Source: Chrysogorgia sp. JL179-B06 (taxonomy: Eukaryota; Cnidaria; Anthozoa; Scleralcyonacea; Chrysogorgiidae). Taken from it: a DNA stretch of 64,000 bases. The stretch spans positions 1,388,501-1,452,500 of the forward strand of contig JAYKKM010000501.1 in NCBI GenBank assembly GCA_035772405.1, written 5' to 3'. Shown piece after piece: positions 11,083 to 22,135 of the stretch. Position 1 is the stretch's first letter. Every line of letters begins with the position of its first letter. The notes under the pieces were generated by a model. The model saw nothing but the letters and a program-made list of their open reading frames with translations, was not told the origin of the DNA and did not search any database. Position numbers and translations under genes: made by a program.

Positions 11083-11474
11083 TAGTCTGGTGGAATGTAG
11101 CTCAACCTTGGTTTGTAGGCCCCCCAATGGGTTTTTGTGGTTTTTGTATCTGTAAAGGATGGAGATTAATAATCTGGATGATGCCATCTCGGCATCCTTG
11201 GGGAATTTGAAATATTCAGAATTTCCATAATTACTTCAAAGATGGCGTCCAATATGGCAGCTATTTTTAATAATCAACTGAAATCAATCTTGTTTTATAC
11301 GACTTCCGCTTGATTTTAGTTGTTTTTATGCTATGGAGATTGATAATCTAGATGATGCCACCCCAGCACCGTTTTGCAATTTGAAATCTCTGAAAACGTC
11401 ATCTCTGAAAACCAAGATGGCGTCCAATATGGCCACCATGTATAATTATCAACTTATTAGCGTTTTTACATAAA

Positions 11475-12950
11475 TTAGAAATTTACGAGAGGTATGTTGA
11501 GACTAGTGATGGCATTGTCAAACATCTCAGGATATGCCCAAATAATGTTAATGATCACTCGATACAGTTGCTGATCAGCTGTAAACACTGTGTATGCTTG
11601 ACCAGTTTGGCTCACAAGGTGCTTTACTTCCACCATTGCAGTCATCATAGTGGTCGGGTCGGATATGGTCAGGTTGATCAATGGTCTATACATAGCTCTC
11701 GTTGCAGCTCGTATGGTCTGTCTTTGCTCACGCGCCAGCTTGGTATTAAAGCCATTAAATTCAGGTGTCGTTGAATTACAAACGACATTGCGGAGGAAAT
11801 CAAAATCCATGCTGTTCGCCCTACTGACAATTACCATTTGGTGTGCTAACACTTTTAAGCAAAGAACCGATCGCTTTGATTAATTTTCGGGCATAGGTGA
11901 CGTTTTGGAACCGGTGAAGGGATGGATTTGAACATCTTCCGAAATGCCACCTTTCATCTCATCTTTCTTCACACGTCGAACACTGTCTACAATGCCACAA
12001 TGCCAATGGTGTCTGTTTCTGGTGATTCAGTTTGTGACAAAAGTACGGCAAGGGCGTGGGTTGATAGTTGACCATTCTGTGATGAAATGTTGGCACCGAA
12101 GTTATCTGCAACTATTTGAACAAGGCTTGAACTGGAGTCCGATATTCCAGTAAGTTCTGTATTTCTGACAGCTGCTACTGCGGCAGACGTTTTAAAGCGC
12201 AATACCTCATCATAAGAGCAAGTGACTCCAAAGTCGTAGAAACTGGATATCAACTCTTGTCAGAAGACCAAGGGAAATTTGAAGAGCTGTTGGTCGGCTA
12301 GTAATGACACTAGTAACGATGTTACCTATCAGGATTGCTGGTAAGGAGGAATTTAGCTTCTCAGAAATGCAAGATAAAAGGTGCAGCAAAGTAGAGCTGG
12401 TGTCTTCTATGTCCATGGATTTGTCAATAGTCAATTTGTACGAGTCTTTATCAGGAGTGAGGCGCTTGCACTCAGTGACAATGCGTCTAGCAACAGCGGA
12501 TACAGCTATGTCGTCATCTTCCTTTTCATCGATTACTTTAAATAGATCCGAGGCCTTGGTACGGAACAGGAGTATATTTGCAATTCCAGGAGATGACAAT
12601 ATCAACAAGTCATGTCCAAAGAACTCAGATAATTTTTGGGTAAGGTTACGGTGAGAATGGTTACTGCCATTATTTGACATGTATAAGTTAAAAACTTCAA
12701 CAGAGCTCCAGACGTGAGTTGGATCCTCTCTCATCGCATTCACAACCATTTCAAAAGCTGAATCGACGCCATGGAACTGCAAATCATATATATTTTTGAC
12801 AGCGTTCACTGCTCGTGGTGCTATAAATCTTGGCTTGCAATCGTTATGATAACGAGCATTAGCAGCATGAAGGTCGCTAACTGCGCCATATAACCGTGCG
12901 TGGACTTGGTCTCCCCATTCATCTTGACGTACATCACATGCTTCCAAGAC
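11475..12950 (-). pseudogene. Transposon protein of unclassified family (YHxxC...DQQLYRV type), three frames
   Basis: Three consecutive minus-strand frames line up as one protein. 12947-12210 has AVSDLHAANARYHNDCKPRF. 12253-11987 has TCSYDEVLRFKTSAA and VADNFGANISSQNGQLSTHA. 11852-11475 has TPEFNGFNTKLAREQRQT and VFTADQQLYRVIINI. The order and motifs match a protein family repeatedly annotated as uncharacterised in cnidarian and echinoderm genomes (from memory). An acidic residue in DNFGANISSQNG is a candidate catalytic site, but I cannot assign the chemistry. Frame changes at about 12230 and 11900-11980 break it. It is the only gene in the TAA-flanked element. Confidence 0.7.
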
Positions 12951-13080
12951 TGCCTCTTTAATTTAGCTCGCTGCAGTGACAATTTTACCTATATGATGTA
13001 ACCTAAAATACATTTTTGCATACTTTCTTTCGAATAACATTTCGTCTAACAATTTTCTTTATACTAAAATAATTGTACAA

Positions 13081-13330
13081 CTCGCGGCTTCGTTTTCTAG
13101 CTATAATAAACTCGGCTTCTTTTTCTATATCTATAATAAACTCGGCTTCGTTTTCTAGCTATAATAAACTAGCCTTTGTTTTCTAGCTATAATAAACTAG
13201 CCTTTGTTTTCTAGCTATAATAAACTCGACTTTGTTTTCTAGCTATAATAAACTCGGCTTCGTTTTCTAGCTATACTACTTCATCGGCTTCGTTTTCTTG
13301 CTATATAAACTCGCCTTCTTTTTCTTGCTT
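13081..13330 (+). repeat. Minisatellite, about 28-bp unit, 8-9 copies
   Basis: Unit close to CTCGGCTTCGTTTTCTAGCT followed by ATAATAAA. The units vary at the CTCGGCTTCG/CTAGCCTTTG positions. It sits inside the TAA-flanked transposon near its right arm. Confidence 0.9.
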
Positions 13331-13861
13331 CAATAAGTTGTTTGCTTTATCTAATTCTGAATTTTAAGAATGTTTTTAATTCAAATACCAAAAAAACCCG
13401 GTTTCAATTGAACAAACCAAAAATACTTACAGTATTTCAGAAGATGGCTGCTGCAAATACGTACGAGCCTGCAAATTATTTGGTCAGTACTATTCTCTTC
13501 TATTTTGTATTTTGTCTGATTTTGACTCATTGTGATCATTTTACAGGTATACAATTTTAACTATGGTACGTTAAAAACAATAATATGCTATTTATTAGTT
13601 AATAACTTCAATATTTCTGTTTGAACACATTTAAAAAGAACGTAAATGTGCCATCAATTATGGCGGCCATCTTGGTTTCCAATATGGCGGCAATGGTTGG
13701 ACATAAAATGTGGATTATTTCAAATTCCCCAAGGATGCCGGGATGGCATCATCCAGATTATTAATCTCCATACTTCAAAGATACAAAAACCACAAAAACC
13801 CATTGGGGGGCCTACAAAACAAGGTTAGGCTACAAAATGCCATTTGGCAACCAGACTATAA

Positions 13862-14483
13862 CGAGGTTTATATATCCGGATACGAAATAGTAAGGAAAGA
13901 TAGATAAACAAATGGACGACATGGGGGTGGTGTTTGTATCTATGTAAGATGCAATCTTAACTACAAAATTTGCGAAGATTTAAGCTCTGATGAATTAGAG
14001 TATCTAACTGTTGAAATTACTAAACCTCGGTCTAAATCACTATTAATTAGTACTTGGTATAGGCCTCCAGATGCGCCAACATACCACTTTGATTATTTTG
14101 AGAACATAGTAGAGAAAGTAGATATGACAAATCATGACTATTTCCTACTAGGTGACATAAACGTGAATCTTATGCCGGGTGTAACATCAGTCAATGCTAC
14201 TAAGTTGAATGATATATTCGAAATCTTTGGCTTAAAACAGCTAATTGTAGAACTGACTAGAACTACACCATATTCTTCTAGTCTAATTGATCTGTGTGTT
14301 ACAAACGCTCCGTCAAAGATCATAAATTCAGGGACAATAGAACTTTCTATAAGTGACCATGTATTAGTCTATGTGACGCACAAGGTCCACTACAAACAAA
14401 CAGGCTCACGACTAATTCAAATAAGAAACATAAAAAATTTTAACAAAGAAAATTATTTAAGAGACTTAGAACAACAAGCATGA
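13862..14483 (+). pseudogene. LINE ORF2, endonuclease C-terminal part
   Basis: Resumes after the inserted transposon with EVYISGYEIVRKDR, then GGGVCIYVR, WYRPPDAPTYHFDYF, LLGDINVNLMP (catalytic Asp/Asn), and an SDH motif in ELSISDHVLVYVTH, the last APE endonuclease block. A stop at about 13904 and small indels follow KDR, so the domain is not continuous. Confidence 0.85.
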
Positions 14484-15204
14484 TCAGACGTGAACCTAAG
14501 CAATGATCCTAATGAAATGTGGGCAAAATGGAAGAACATGTTAATTAATTGCATTCACAAGCATGCACCACTCAGATCAAAAAGAGTTGGGAAAAAGAAA
14601 TCCCCCGGCATCACTAGCCAATTTAAACAAAATATGCGTAAGAGATTCCCTGAAAAAGAAAGCTAAACTGACTGGTGATCCATCAATTTGGCAACAATAT
14701 AAATACTCAAAAAATTGCACGAATAATGATATTAAACCGAAAATCAGGGTAATAAGAAAAATCCAAAATCAACCTGGAAACTGATTAACGATTTAAACTT
14801 TCGTAATGCTTCTACCCACAAAACCATATCCAATATCAAAGTGGGCGAAGAAACTATAAATACACCCAAGGATATAGCTGAGACATTTAATTCTCACTTT
14901 GCTAGTGTGGGTGAAGATTTAGCATCCGATATACCACCATCTGCCGTAGAACCCAACGTATATGTTGTGCCAGCTAAAACCACATTTTCAATGAAATCTC
15001 CTACTGTGAGTGCAGTTTATAAAAAACTAAAATAAATTAACGAAAGGAAAGCTGCAGGTCTTGATAAAATACCTTGCAAACTTCTAAAAATCGCAGCTGT
15101 AACAGTTGCTCCATCGTTAACTCAAATATTTTATAAGACTATAAGCACGAGCATTTTCCCTACGGACTGGAAGCTGGCGAAAGTTACTCCAATTTTTAAG
15201 AAAG
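14484..15204 (+). pseudogene. LINE ORF2 linker and thumb-side region (broken)
   Basis: Frames at 14563-14784 and 14841-15035 carry linker sequence between endonuclease and reverse transcriptase, for example DIAETFNSHFASVGEDLAS, common in CR1-like ORF2. RKAAGLDKIPCKLLK follows at about 15048-15090. Frame changes near 14780 and 15035. Confidence 0.7.
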
Positions 15205-15912
15205 GTGAAAAAGACGATATATCGACCAATATCTGTTATTTCGGTAGTTGCAAAGATTTTTGAAAAGTTGACTTTTGAGCAGTTGTATGAGTATCTGAAC
15301 AACAACAATCTAATATCTGCGTCTCAATCTGGTTTTCGAACATTGCATAGTACATTAACTGCCTTAATAGAAGCCATGGACAATTGGTCAATCAATATAG
15401 ATAATGGTCTTCTTAACGGAGTAATTTTTATCGATCTTTTAAAAGCATTTTATACTATTGATCACGCCATTCTTCTACGGAAGTTACAAATTTATGGTGT
15501 TGATCAAAATGGTATCAAATTTTTTAAATCATACCTAAGCAACTGCAGTCAAAGATGTTGTGTTAATGATGAGTTATCCGAAGCGGTCACAATAACCTGT
15601 GGGGTACCACAAGGTAGTAACTTGGGACCTCTATTGTTCTTAATATACATTAATGATCTGCCTAATTGTCTCACCAGAGCCTCTCCAAGAATGTTTGCTG
15701 ACGACACTAATATTACCAGCGCGGCAAATTCCGTTACAGGGCTTGAGCTATTAATTAACTCAGAACTGAAAAATCTTCATCAATGGCTACTAACTAATAG
15801 ACTGAGTCTTAACGTCGCTAAAACGGAATTTATGATAATCGGATCTCGTCAAAGATTACTTGTACACAGCAACGAACATATAAATATAGAGATTGACGGA
15901 ATGTCTATTTAA
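15205..15912 (+). pseudogene. LINE ORF2 reverse transcriptase domain
   Basis: 235 aa with the RT blocks in order: YRPISVISVVAKIFEKL, SASQSGFRTLHSTLTALI, GVIFIDLLKAFYTIDH (catalytic D), CGVPQGSNLGPLLFLIYIND, and MFADDTNIT (FADD active site), then LHQWLLTNRLSLNVAKTE. These are diagnostic of CR1/L2-type LINEs. The domain starts mid-frame after a frameshift and ends at a stop at 15910, after which the frame changes. Confidence 0.9.
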
Positions 15913-16491
15913 AAGAGTTAACGAAACAAAATCCTTAGGCTTACAAATCGATGAGCATCTTACATGGAGACGACATGTCGAAAATATTTCGAAAAAGATT
16001 GCATCAGCTATTGGAGCTCTTAAACGGGTACGCCAATTCATAGACACAAACACTGCCCTGAAAATTTATGGAGCTCAGTTTGGGATGGTTTAAATATCAC
16101 GTCGAACGATAAATTGCAAAAATTGCAAAATAGGGCAGCGAGGGTCATCACTAAATCTCGATATGATACTAGTGCCAGCGACCTTTTTAGCAAGCTGGGC
16201 TGGGATAATCTTTCAACACGTCGGAAAAAGCACAAAGCTATACTAATGTTTAAAACAATTAACGAATTAACTCCGCATTATCTCCATGATTTGTTTGAAT
16301 CTCGCAGCACTGGATATAATTTGAGAAACTCCGAACACACTTTATTTGTGCCAAAACCGCGAACGAACTATGGTAAGCGAAGTTTTAGTTATAGCGGCGC
16401 AATGTTGTGGAATGAGTTACCTCAAAATGTACGAGCAGTATGCTCTCTTAGTCAATTCAAAAGAGAAATTGACATCTTATTTTCTATATGA
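15913..16491 (+). pseudogene. LINE ORF2 C-terminal region
   Basis: Frames 15893-16093 and 16114-16491 continue with NETKSLGLQIDEHLTWRRHV, IGALKRVRQFI, LQNRAARVITKSRYD and LRNSEHTLFVPKPRTNYGKR, ending FKREIDILFSI at 16491. One stop (at about 16091) and a frameshift break it. Layout is standard for the CR1-like C-terminus. Confidence 0.85.
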
Positions 16492-16675
16492 AACGGACTC
16501 CCACACGACAATCTTGTTATCACTAGTATATCTAGTAGTATTCAATAATTGTAAAAGTCTCAGTGTAAATTTCTCTGTATATTTGGCCTATAAGTGTAAG
16601 TAATATGTTAGTTAATTGTTATTGTAAAATGTTATTCTCGTACCATACTGTAGATTTTACCGTGTCTAAATAAAG

Positions 16676-16700
16676 TTTAATAATAATAATAATAATAATA
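16676..16700 (+). repeat. LINE 3' tail, (TAA)n
   Basis: Eight TAA/AAT units after an AATAAAG, marking the 3' end of the LINE. Confidence 0.85.
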
Positions 16701-16755
16701 ACATATGTAAACAATGTCTGACTGTGATCAAGAAACGCAAGAGTCTAAAGGAAAA

Positions 16756-18195
16756 GTTTAGAAACTGATGAACGTCTAACATCCTTATATCGTCAGAAAT
16801 GTGGGGAATATGGTTTTACTGTGAAAAGAAAGCAGCCTTCATCAGCAGTCACCAGAAAATTGAAGTTTCCTGACAACGACAATGAATGCGGTGAAGTCCA
16901 ATAAGAATTGGAAGAGAGGCATAATATTAGCTTGAGGTAAGGAAACTTGTTTCACTCCCCTAATTCTGTGTAGTCATTACATACATATTTTATGTTTGGG
17001 GCCTAACAAAAGTATATAACACCAAGGCATCTTTGGAAATTGAGTTTTCAAGTTACTATGTTTAATGATTGTTGTGCTCAACTGTCTCATGATTATTTTA
17101 GCCCTTTTATGCCTGACAAGTTTCTACGACATCAAGTGCAAATGATGAAATTATTTTACATGCATCACCAATCAACAACAAAGTGCATAATACAAAAGAA
17201 AAACGAATGCCAAGCTGCCCTGTTACAATTTCAATAGAATGGACTGACAGAATAAAGAAGAAAGTTTTACCACAAGAACTCAGTGCACTTGGGAAGATGT
17301 TATGCCGTGGTACAAAAAAGCAAATTGCCAGAGCTGCATGGCAATGTCGCCAATGTGACAAAATAAGACCACATCTCTATGCAGAAATTGTGAAGCAAAT
17401 TCATAGAGAATGTGTGGCCATGTGTGTAAAAGGAACAAAAAAAGAGAACAAGAAGAGAAAAGATAGCTGTCTGCGAAGGACAGATAAGGAAAGCATTGTG
17501 AACTTCTCTTTCAATAATTTGGTTAAAGTGCCCGTAACCTCAACATTTTTGTCTTATTTGGAAGAACTTTTAAAATGATAAAGTAACTTATTTTGAAGAT
17601 TTTCGTTTCTTCTCTTTCTTTTTGAGATATATCAGTTTGTTTGATATACAAATGTCCGGAATTTACGTCACACATGCATAATGAGTTATCACAGAATGTT
17701 ATATATCTTTGTGTTCATCAAATAAAAACACTAAAGTGTGAATAACACGTGTGCGTGTTTCTCCCACAACACCAATCCTCTCAATTTTAAAGGATTTCGT
17801 TCGAGAATGAAAGAGATACACACATTTCTCCAACAAGTCGTTATGCATGTGTGACGTAAATTCCGGACATTTGCATATCAAACAAACTGTTATATCTCAA
17901 AAAGAAAGCGAAGAAACGAAAATCTTCAAAAGAAGTTACTTTATCATTTTAAAAGTTCTTCCAAATAAGACAATAAAAAAATTTGAGGTTACTGCACTAT
18001 AACGAATTAGAAGAAAGAGCCCCGTTATTGCTCTTGGTGCTTAAGACTGCTGCTTTGAGAGTAAAGGATGATGAAGGGAAATGGAAACCATCAGTTGCTG
18101 CCGCCGTCTGTCTACGAAATAGGTCCACGAATATGATTGCAGTCCAATTGATGATAGCAATTATAGATCGTCATTCAGGATTTATGGTAATGATA
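16756..18195 (+). pseudogene. Multi-exon gene of an unnamed repeat-associated family (ELEERAPLL motif), split by a MITE
   Basis: A possible first exon at 16756-16937 reads ETDERLTSLYRQKCGEYGF and ends at a GTAAGG donor. After a TTTTAG acceptor at 17101, the next exon encodes MPDKFLRHQVQMMKLFY. After a frameshift near 17200 come CPVTISIEW, KQIARAAWQCRQC, IVKQIHRECVAMC and LRRTDKESIVNFSFNNLV, up to 17526. A 473-bp MITE follows. The frame continues after 18002 with NELEERAPLLLLVL and LRNRSTNMIAVQLMIAII to a donor-like GTAATG. This order matches multi-copy cnidarian proteins known to me only as uncharacterised. A premature stop or frameshift and the MITE make this copy dead. Function unknown. Confidence 0.6.
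17527..17999. mobile_element. Palindromic MITE, 473 bp, TAA target duplication
   Basis: Two arms of about 155 bp (17527-17683 and 17842-17999) are inverted copies at roughly 95% identity, around a 160-bp centre. TAA flanks both ends (17524-17526 and 18000-18002). Removing the element and one TAA puts FNNLV in frame with NELEERAPLL. Each arm contains TGTCCGGAATTTACGTCACA or its complement, also found at 59328-59347. Confidence 0.9.
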
Positions 18196-19340
18196 TTATT
18201 AATTTTAATTTTTAATTGAACTAGCACATATACATGTACTGTGAATTTGTATGATGGTACACATATGTATGTAGAAATATTCTGTTATCTACATGTATAT
18301 ACAGTATAGTTTATTCACTGGTTTATTAACAGTAGAGAATTATATAATTAATGGTATATTAACTCTATAATGGCACGGTTGACAAAATAATACTTTAAAT
18401 CAAGTTACTCTGGCTAATGCCAGACAGGGTTAACCACTCATTTTCAAGTTGTTTTAAATTTGCACAAACAGTTTCTTTATTTAAGGGTTTTAGGTGCCAA
18501 GCTAAAATAAAAATGTTTTTGCAAATCAGCTTGAAAATGAGTGGTTAATTTACTATATTATATCAGCTCTACACTACAGATTTTTCCTATAAAATTTTTC
18601 TTGTATTTTACAACAAATCCTTAGTTCTTTTGAAGTCTGCACCGATTGGGTCATTTCGTAGTATCAATATATTGTAAAACAAATCAAATTGTCCCAAAAT
18701 AAATTCATGGTACAAATTTACTACATTCATAGTTGTCAAAAATATGAAAACAATGAAATCTACTGAAGCCAACCTGTTGATATCGTCAATTATTAACTCT
18801 ACCTACATTTCTTATTTCATTTTATTCATTCAATAATAAGCACATACAAGGTGTCACAATTAACCTGTATCTGCTTGTAACAAAGAAAAAATTTGTGCTT
18901 AAGTAATGCAAGAATGTTTGTAATTTAGATTTTACGGCCGTTTTTCCAACTAAACTCAATTCAATTCATATAAAGCCGTTTAGAACTTAAACTACTTACC
19001 TCCACAGCACAGAATCGTGCCAAAATTGAAGAACGAACAGCAAATGTGGGTCGAGAAAAACGTGTTTAGCTAAACCCCAAATCTACAAAAATGTAAATTA
19101 TCGTGTAATATGTGTTCCAGATGCAACAAATCCAACCAAAAATGATTTTAAATGTCTGACAGCATCAAGCTTCCCACATTTGGTGGTCATTTTGATGTTA
19201 AAACCGCTGTGCAAATGGACAAAAAACGATAACTTTTGTTTTTGAATTGTTTTGCGTTACTAGGCGTGCCGGAAACCACGCCCATTATTCCCGTGGACGC
19301 CTCACGAGACATGCGGGCTCACTTCCGGCCTTAAGCCAAA
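18196..19340. other. Non-coding stretch holding one MITE
   Basis: No coding similarity seen. The only structure is the TTAA-flanked MITE at 18434-18544. Confidence 0.5.
18434..18544. mobile_element. Short MITE, 111 bp, TTAA target duplication
   Basis: 15-bp perfect inverted ends, CCACTCATTTTCAAG and its complement, flanked by TTAA at 18430-18433 and 18545-18548. TTAA duplication is typical of piggyBac and Kolobok types. Confidence 0.85.
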
Positions 19341-21650
19341 ATGGCGAGGACGAAAAGGAAAAAGCAATCAAAGAAGGAAAAAAGGGCTTTACACAAAGCA
19401 AAAGGCAGAAGCGGAGCTAAGGCGAGAGGTGAAGTTGGTGTTGGTGGGAGGCAGAGGTTTGTTCTTCCTGCCTGTTGGCGTGAGATGTTCGAAAATGGAA
19501 AACAAACTAAGAAAATAGTTTTCAGCCCTGGAAAAATGTTGAGGCAACAATTGCATCAAGAGGCCGAGAACGAGACGATGGATATTGAGCAGAGGCTGTT
19601 TGTGTGTAAATCAACTGATTGATTTTGTCAAGCAAATCAATTCCACATCTGAGTGCTCCATTCCCGATTGTAAAGGTAAGTAAAACAAACCTGGTATTCT
19701 CTTGACACCTATTTCTATAATCGTTTTAATCCTGTATTATTTTTTTGTAAATTTTTTACAATAAAACATTTCTATTTGTTTATACTGTAGCTAACTTTGA
19801 TAAAACACTGAGACAGTGCCTGGGAATCAGCTGTATTTCGAAGAACCGTAATCAAACTTGTGTATCCACATATCACTGACATGCTGAATGAGATGTGTGA
19901 AGAGGAGAAGGAGAGAATGAAGGCTGAGAATGATAATGAATTGGGAAGTTGGAAAAGGGCTGTGGTGACTTCAGATGGTGTGTGGCATACGCAAGGTTAT
20001 TTCAGCAAGAATGGTTCGTTTGTTGTGAAAAATTATATGTCTGGAAGTTTGATATGGTATGGGCATAAGTGCATGAAGGGTAAAGACGATGTGGTAAATG
20101 ATGATTTGTTTGAAGGTACATATAAAGCAATGGAAGGTGTACTGGCAGATGAATGTTATCATGAGGCAAAGGTTGACGGTTGTAAGGTTGAGGTTGTTTG
20201 GCAAGATGCAGATTCAAGTTCAGCACTGTCAGTGATCAAACATCATGCAGATGCCAAATTATAAGTGTGGTGGACATGTCGGCAGAGCCCATATGGATTT
20301 CACAAAACACTTGTATGCAGCTGTAAAAAATGCAAAGAAGATGACCTAAAGTGTAAAGGACAACCTTACAAGACAAAGACCCCCCCCTGAAATGTCAATT
20401 TCATTGACTAGCATACCGAATTGAATGCGAGAGGAGGGCTGACGATGCAGAACATGTAATTCATCCAACAATGGGCAGAGGGGACCCAAACTTGTGCGAA
20501 GCACATTTTACAGTACTGCCACAGTTTAGGAGCAAACGTCTGAGTCTTTCCAGGTATATAACGATTAGATTTCAGCAATTACATCATACTTACCATGAAG
20601 TAATCTATATTTACCTCAAACTTTGCCAGCGGAAGGTCTTTCTGTGAGGTGTGGACTTTTTCTGGGATGACATATGAAGAATATATATGCCAACTGTAAA
20701 CTTCCAATAATAAACCTTGGGATTATATTTGTTCAAATGAATTTTTTCTGGCCTTTACATTTGGAAGTTTGCAGTATGTCTATTCTAAATCTGTCATTGC
20801 ATATACCATCTGAGTCCATGTAGCCCAATAGTTAGAGCATATCTGCCTGGATATCAGGTTTGATTCCCTTCAGGGACTAATACATTTTCAGAGTTTTCAG
20901 ATATACCTTCATTATATATGTATATATTTATTCATAATATATATTTTTATTCAGACGTGTTTTTCTGGGGGCGTTCGGGGTTTGTATTATTATAAATTTA
21001 TAGTAGGTCAACATGGTCAGGTACTAATAAATTGCATAACAGCAATGATTGCAATAGCACTGTGCATTGATTTCAACATTTTTGTCGGACTTTCCTCAGC
21101 TCACTCAGCTCCACACTCATTATAATCACTGGAAATGTATTAAAATTATTTTGTATTAAATTTCAGATTACATTACATCAACAAACTGTGGGTTGTGTCA
21201 GGGTAACACGACATGGTGTTATAAAGTGAGGGGTTCACAGTACCACTGGGTGATAGATTTGTATCAGAGGTTAAAGCTGCCTATAATACCAGCAATTGCA
21301 GAAGCTCTCCAAAATGTTGCCAAGGAACGAATGAAAAACCTGGAGAAACAGAAGACAACTGCTGTGAAAGAAACTAGAGTGAGGATGAAAGTTGCAAGGG
21401 CAGAATATCAATTGGCAAGAAAGAAATGGGGCAGGAAGCAAGCAATTGAACATTCCTATGGAGATGAAGTGGTTGGTGACAGCACTGATCAAGCAGCAGA
21501 GGAACTAATTCCTGAAGAAGCAGATGGCAGTGTTACTGTTATCAGTGGCAAAAATTGTCGTTGTGGATTAACCCATCAGGACATCATGGATACCCTCTCA
21601 ACAAGAACAAAACTTAGATTTCTTTCTATATGTATTTATTTTATTTTTTA
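19341..21650 (+). pseudogene. Three-exon gene of a conserved repeat-associated family (WHTxGxxSKNGSF motif)
   Basis: Exon 1 starts at ATG 19341, very basic (KRKKQSKKEKRA), and ends at a GTAAGT donor at 19676. It has a stop at 19620, so it is already broken. Exon 2 (19791-20553, acceptor ACTGTAG, donor GTATAT) encodes DGVWHTQGYFSKNGSF, LFEGTYKAMEG, VVWQDADSSSALSV, then after a frameshift KCGGHVGRAHMDF and LAYRIECERRADDAEHV. Exon 3 (from 21167) has WCYKVRGSQYHWVIDLYQRL, a Lys/Arg-rich helix, and a C-terminal NCRCGLTHQD zinc-like motif. The order of WHT, DADSSS, GHxGRAH and CxCG blocks fits a multi-copy family in cnidarian genomes. I do not know its function; it may be a transposase-related protein. 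Confidence 0.65.
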
Positions 21651-21733
21651 ACAATCTTCACTGCTGGCCATTTGGCTACAGCCAAATCTCCAATATTGAC
21701 CTTGTAAACCTGTAAAAAATAACAAATGCAAGT

Positions 21734-22135
21734 TCATTTAGTTGTAATAGTAATTGTAACTATTGCATCAAGATGCAAGTGCCAGGCCTGCCTGGGGCCC
21801 ATATCATCAAAACGAATTTTTTTGCGTGGCCTTACAAAAACTTCAGATGCAATTTTGTTTGTTCTGATATCACTGGGAGGTTGGTGGCCTCTATCAAGCA
21901 GAGAAACTGCCCCAGTTGCTCCCCTTCTGGGGGTGGGCTTTGTAATTGCTGACTGTAACATCTCCAAAGATAAAACATGGAATGGGACTACAGAAATACT
22001 CACTCGAGGCCCTGTTAGGTCAGATTTGTCATGTATCTCCCCTGGAATAATCTGTCCAATCACATTCTTTAATGTTTGAGGAAAGACGTATGTATGGGTC
22101 TCACCAGGCTTTACTTGCCCTTTTCCAATCTTCAT
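21734..22135 (-). CDS. Hypothetical ORF, 133 aa
   Basis: Opens with ATG at 22135 and reads KIGKGQVKPGETHTYVFPQT, then Pro/Arg-rich sequence. No family recognised. It is convergent with the gene ending at 21650. It may be an exon: a CGAGTGAGT donor-like site lies near 22015. Coding status uncertain. Confidence 0.3.
   Translation of the reverse strand: MKIGKGQVKPGETHTYVFPQTLKNVIGQIIPGEIHDKSDLTGPRVSISVVPFHVLSLEMLQSAITKPTPRRGATGAVSLLDRGHQPPSDIRTNKIASEVFVRPRKKIRFDDMGPRQAWHLHLDAIVTITITTK

Larger units (their letters stand above)
11083..13858 (-). mobile_element. 2.8-kb DNA transposon with long inverted repeats and TAA target duplication
   Basis: Ends TAGTCTGGT.../...ACCAGACTA, flanked by TAA at 11080-11082 and 13859-13861. 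The inverted repeats extend over about 120 bp with small gaps, including TGTAGGCCCCCCAATGGG and a block with GATTAATAATCTGGATGATG. The endonuclease frame of the host LINE is in phase across the empty site, which fixes the borders. A broken minus-strand gene occupies 11475-12950, and a minisatellite lies at 13081-13330. The 3-bp TAA duplication resembles Harbinger-type insertion, but the encoded protein is not a recognised Harbinger transposase. Confidence 0.9.
9201..16700 (+). mobile_element. CR1-like LINE, near full length, split by a DNA transposon
   Basis: In order: a short N-terminal ORF (9228-9434), ORF1 with coiled coil and SGNH esterase, ORF2 endonuclease (interrupted at 11083-13858), reverse transcriptase, C-terminal region, and a tail of TAA repeats at about 16676-16699. 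An ORF1 esterase and a 3' microsatellite tail instead of poly(A) are typical of the CR1/L2 group. Without the insertion the element is about 4.7 kb, close to full length. Several stops and frameshifts in ORF2 show that it is inactive. The 5' boundary is approximate. Confidence 0.85.
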
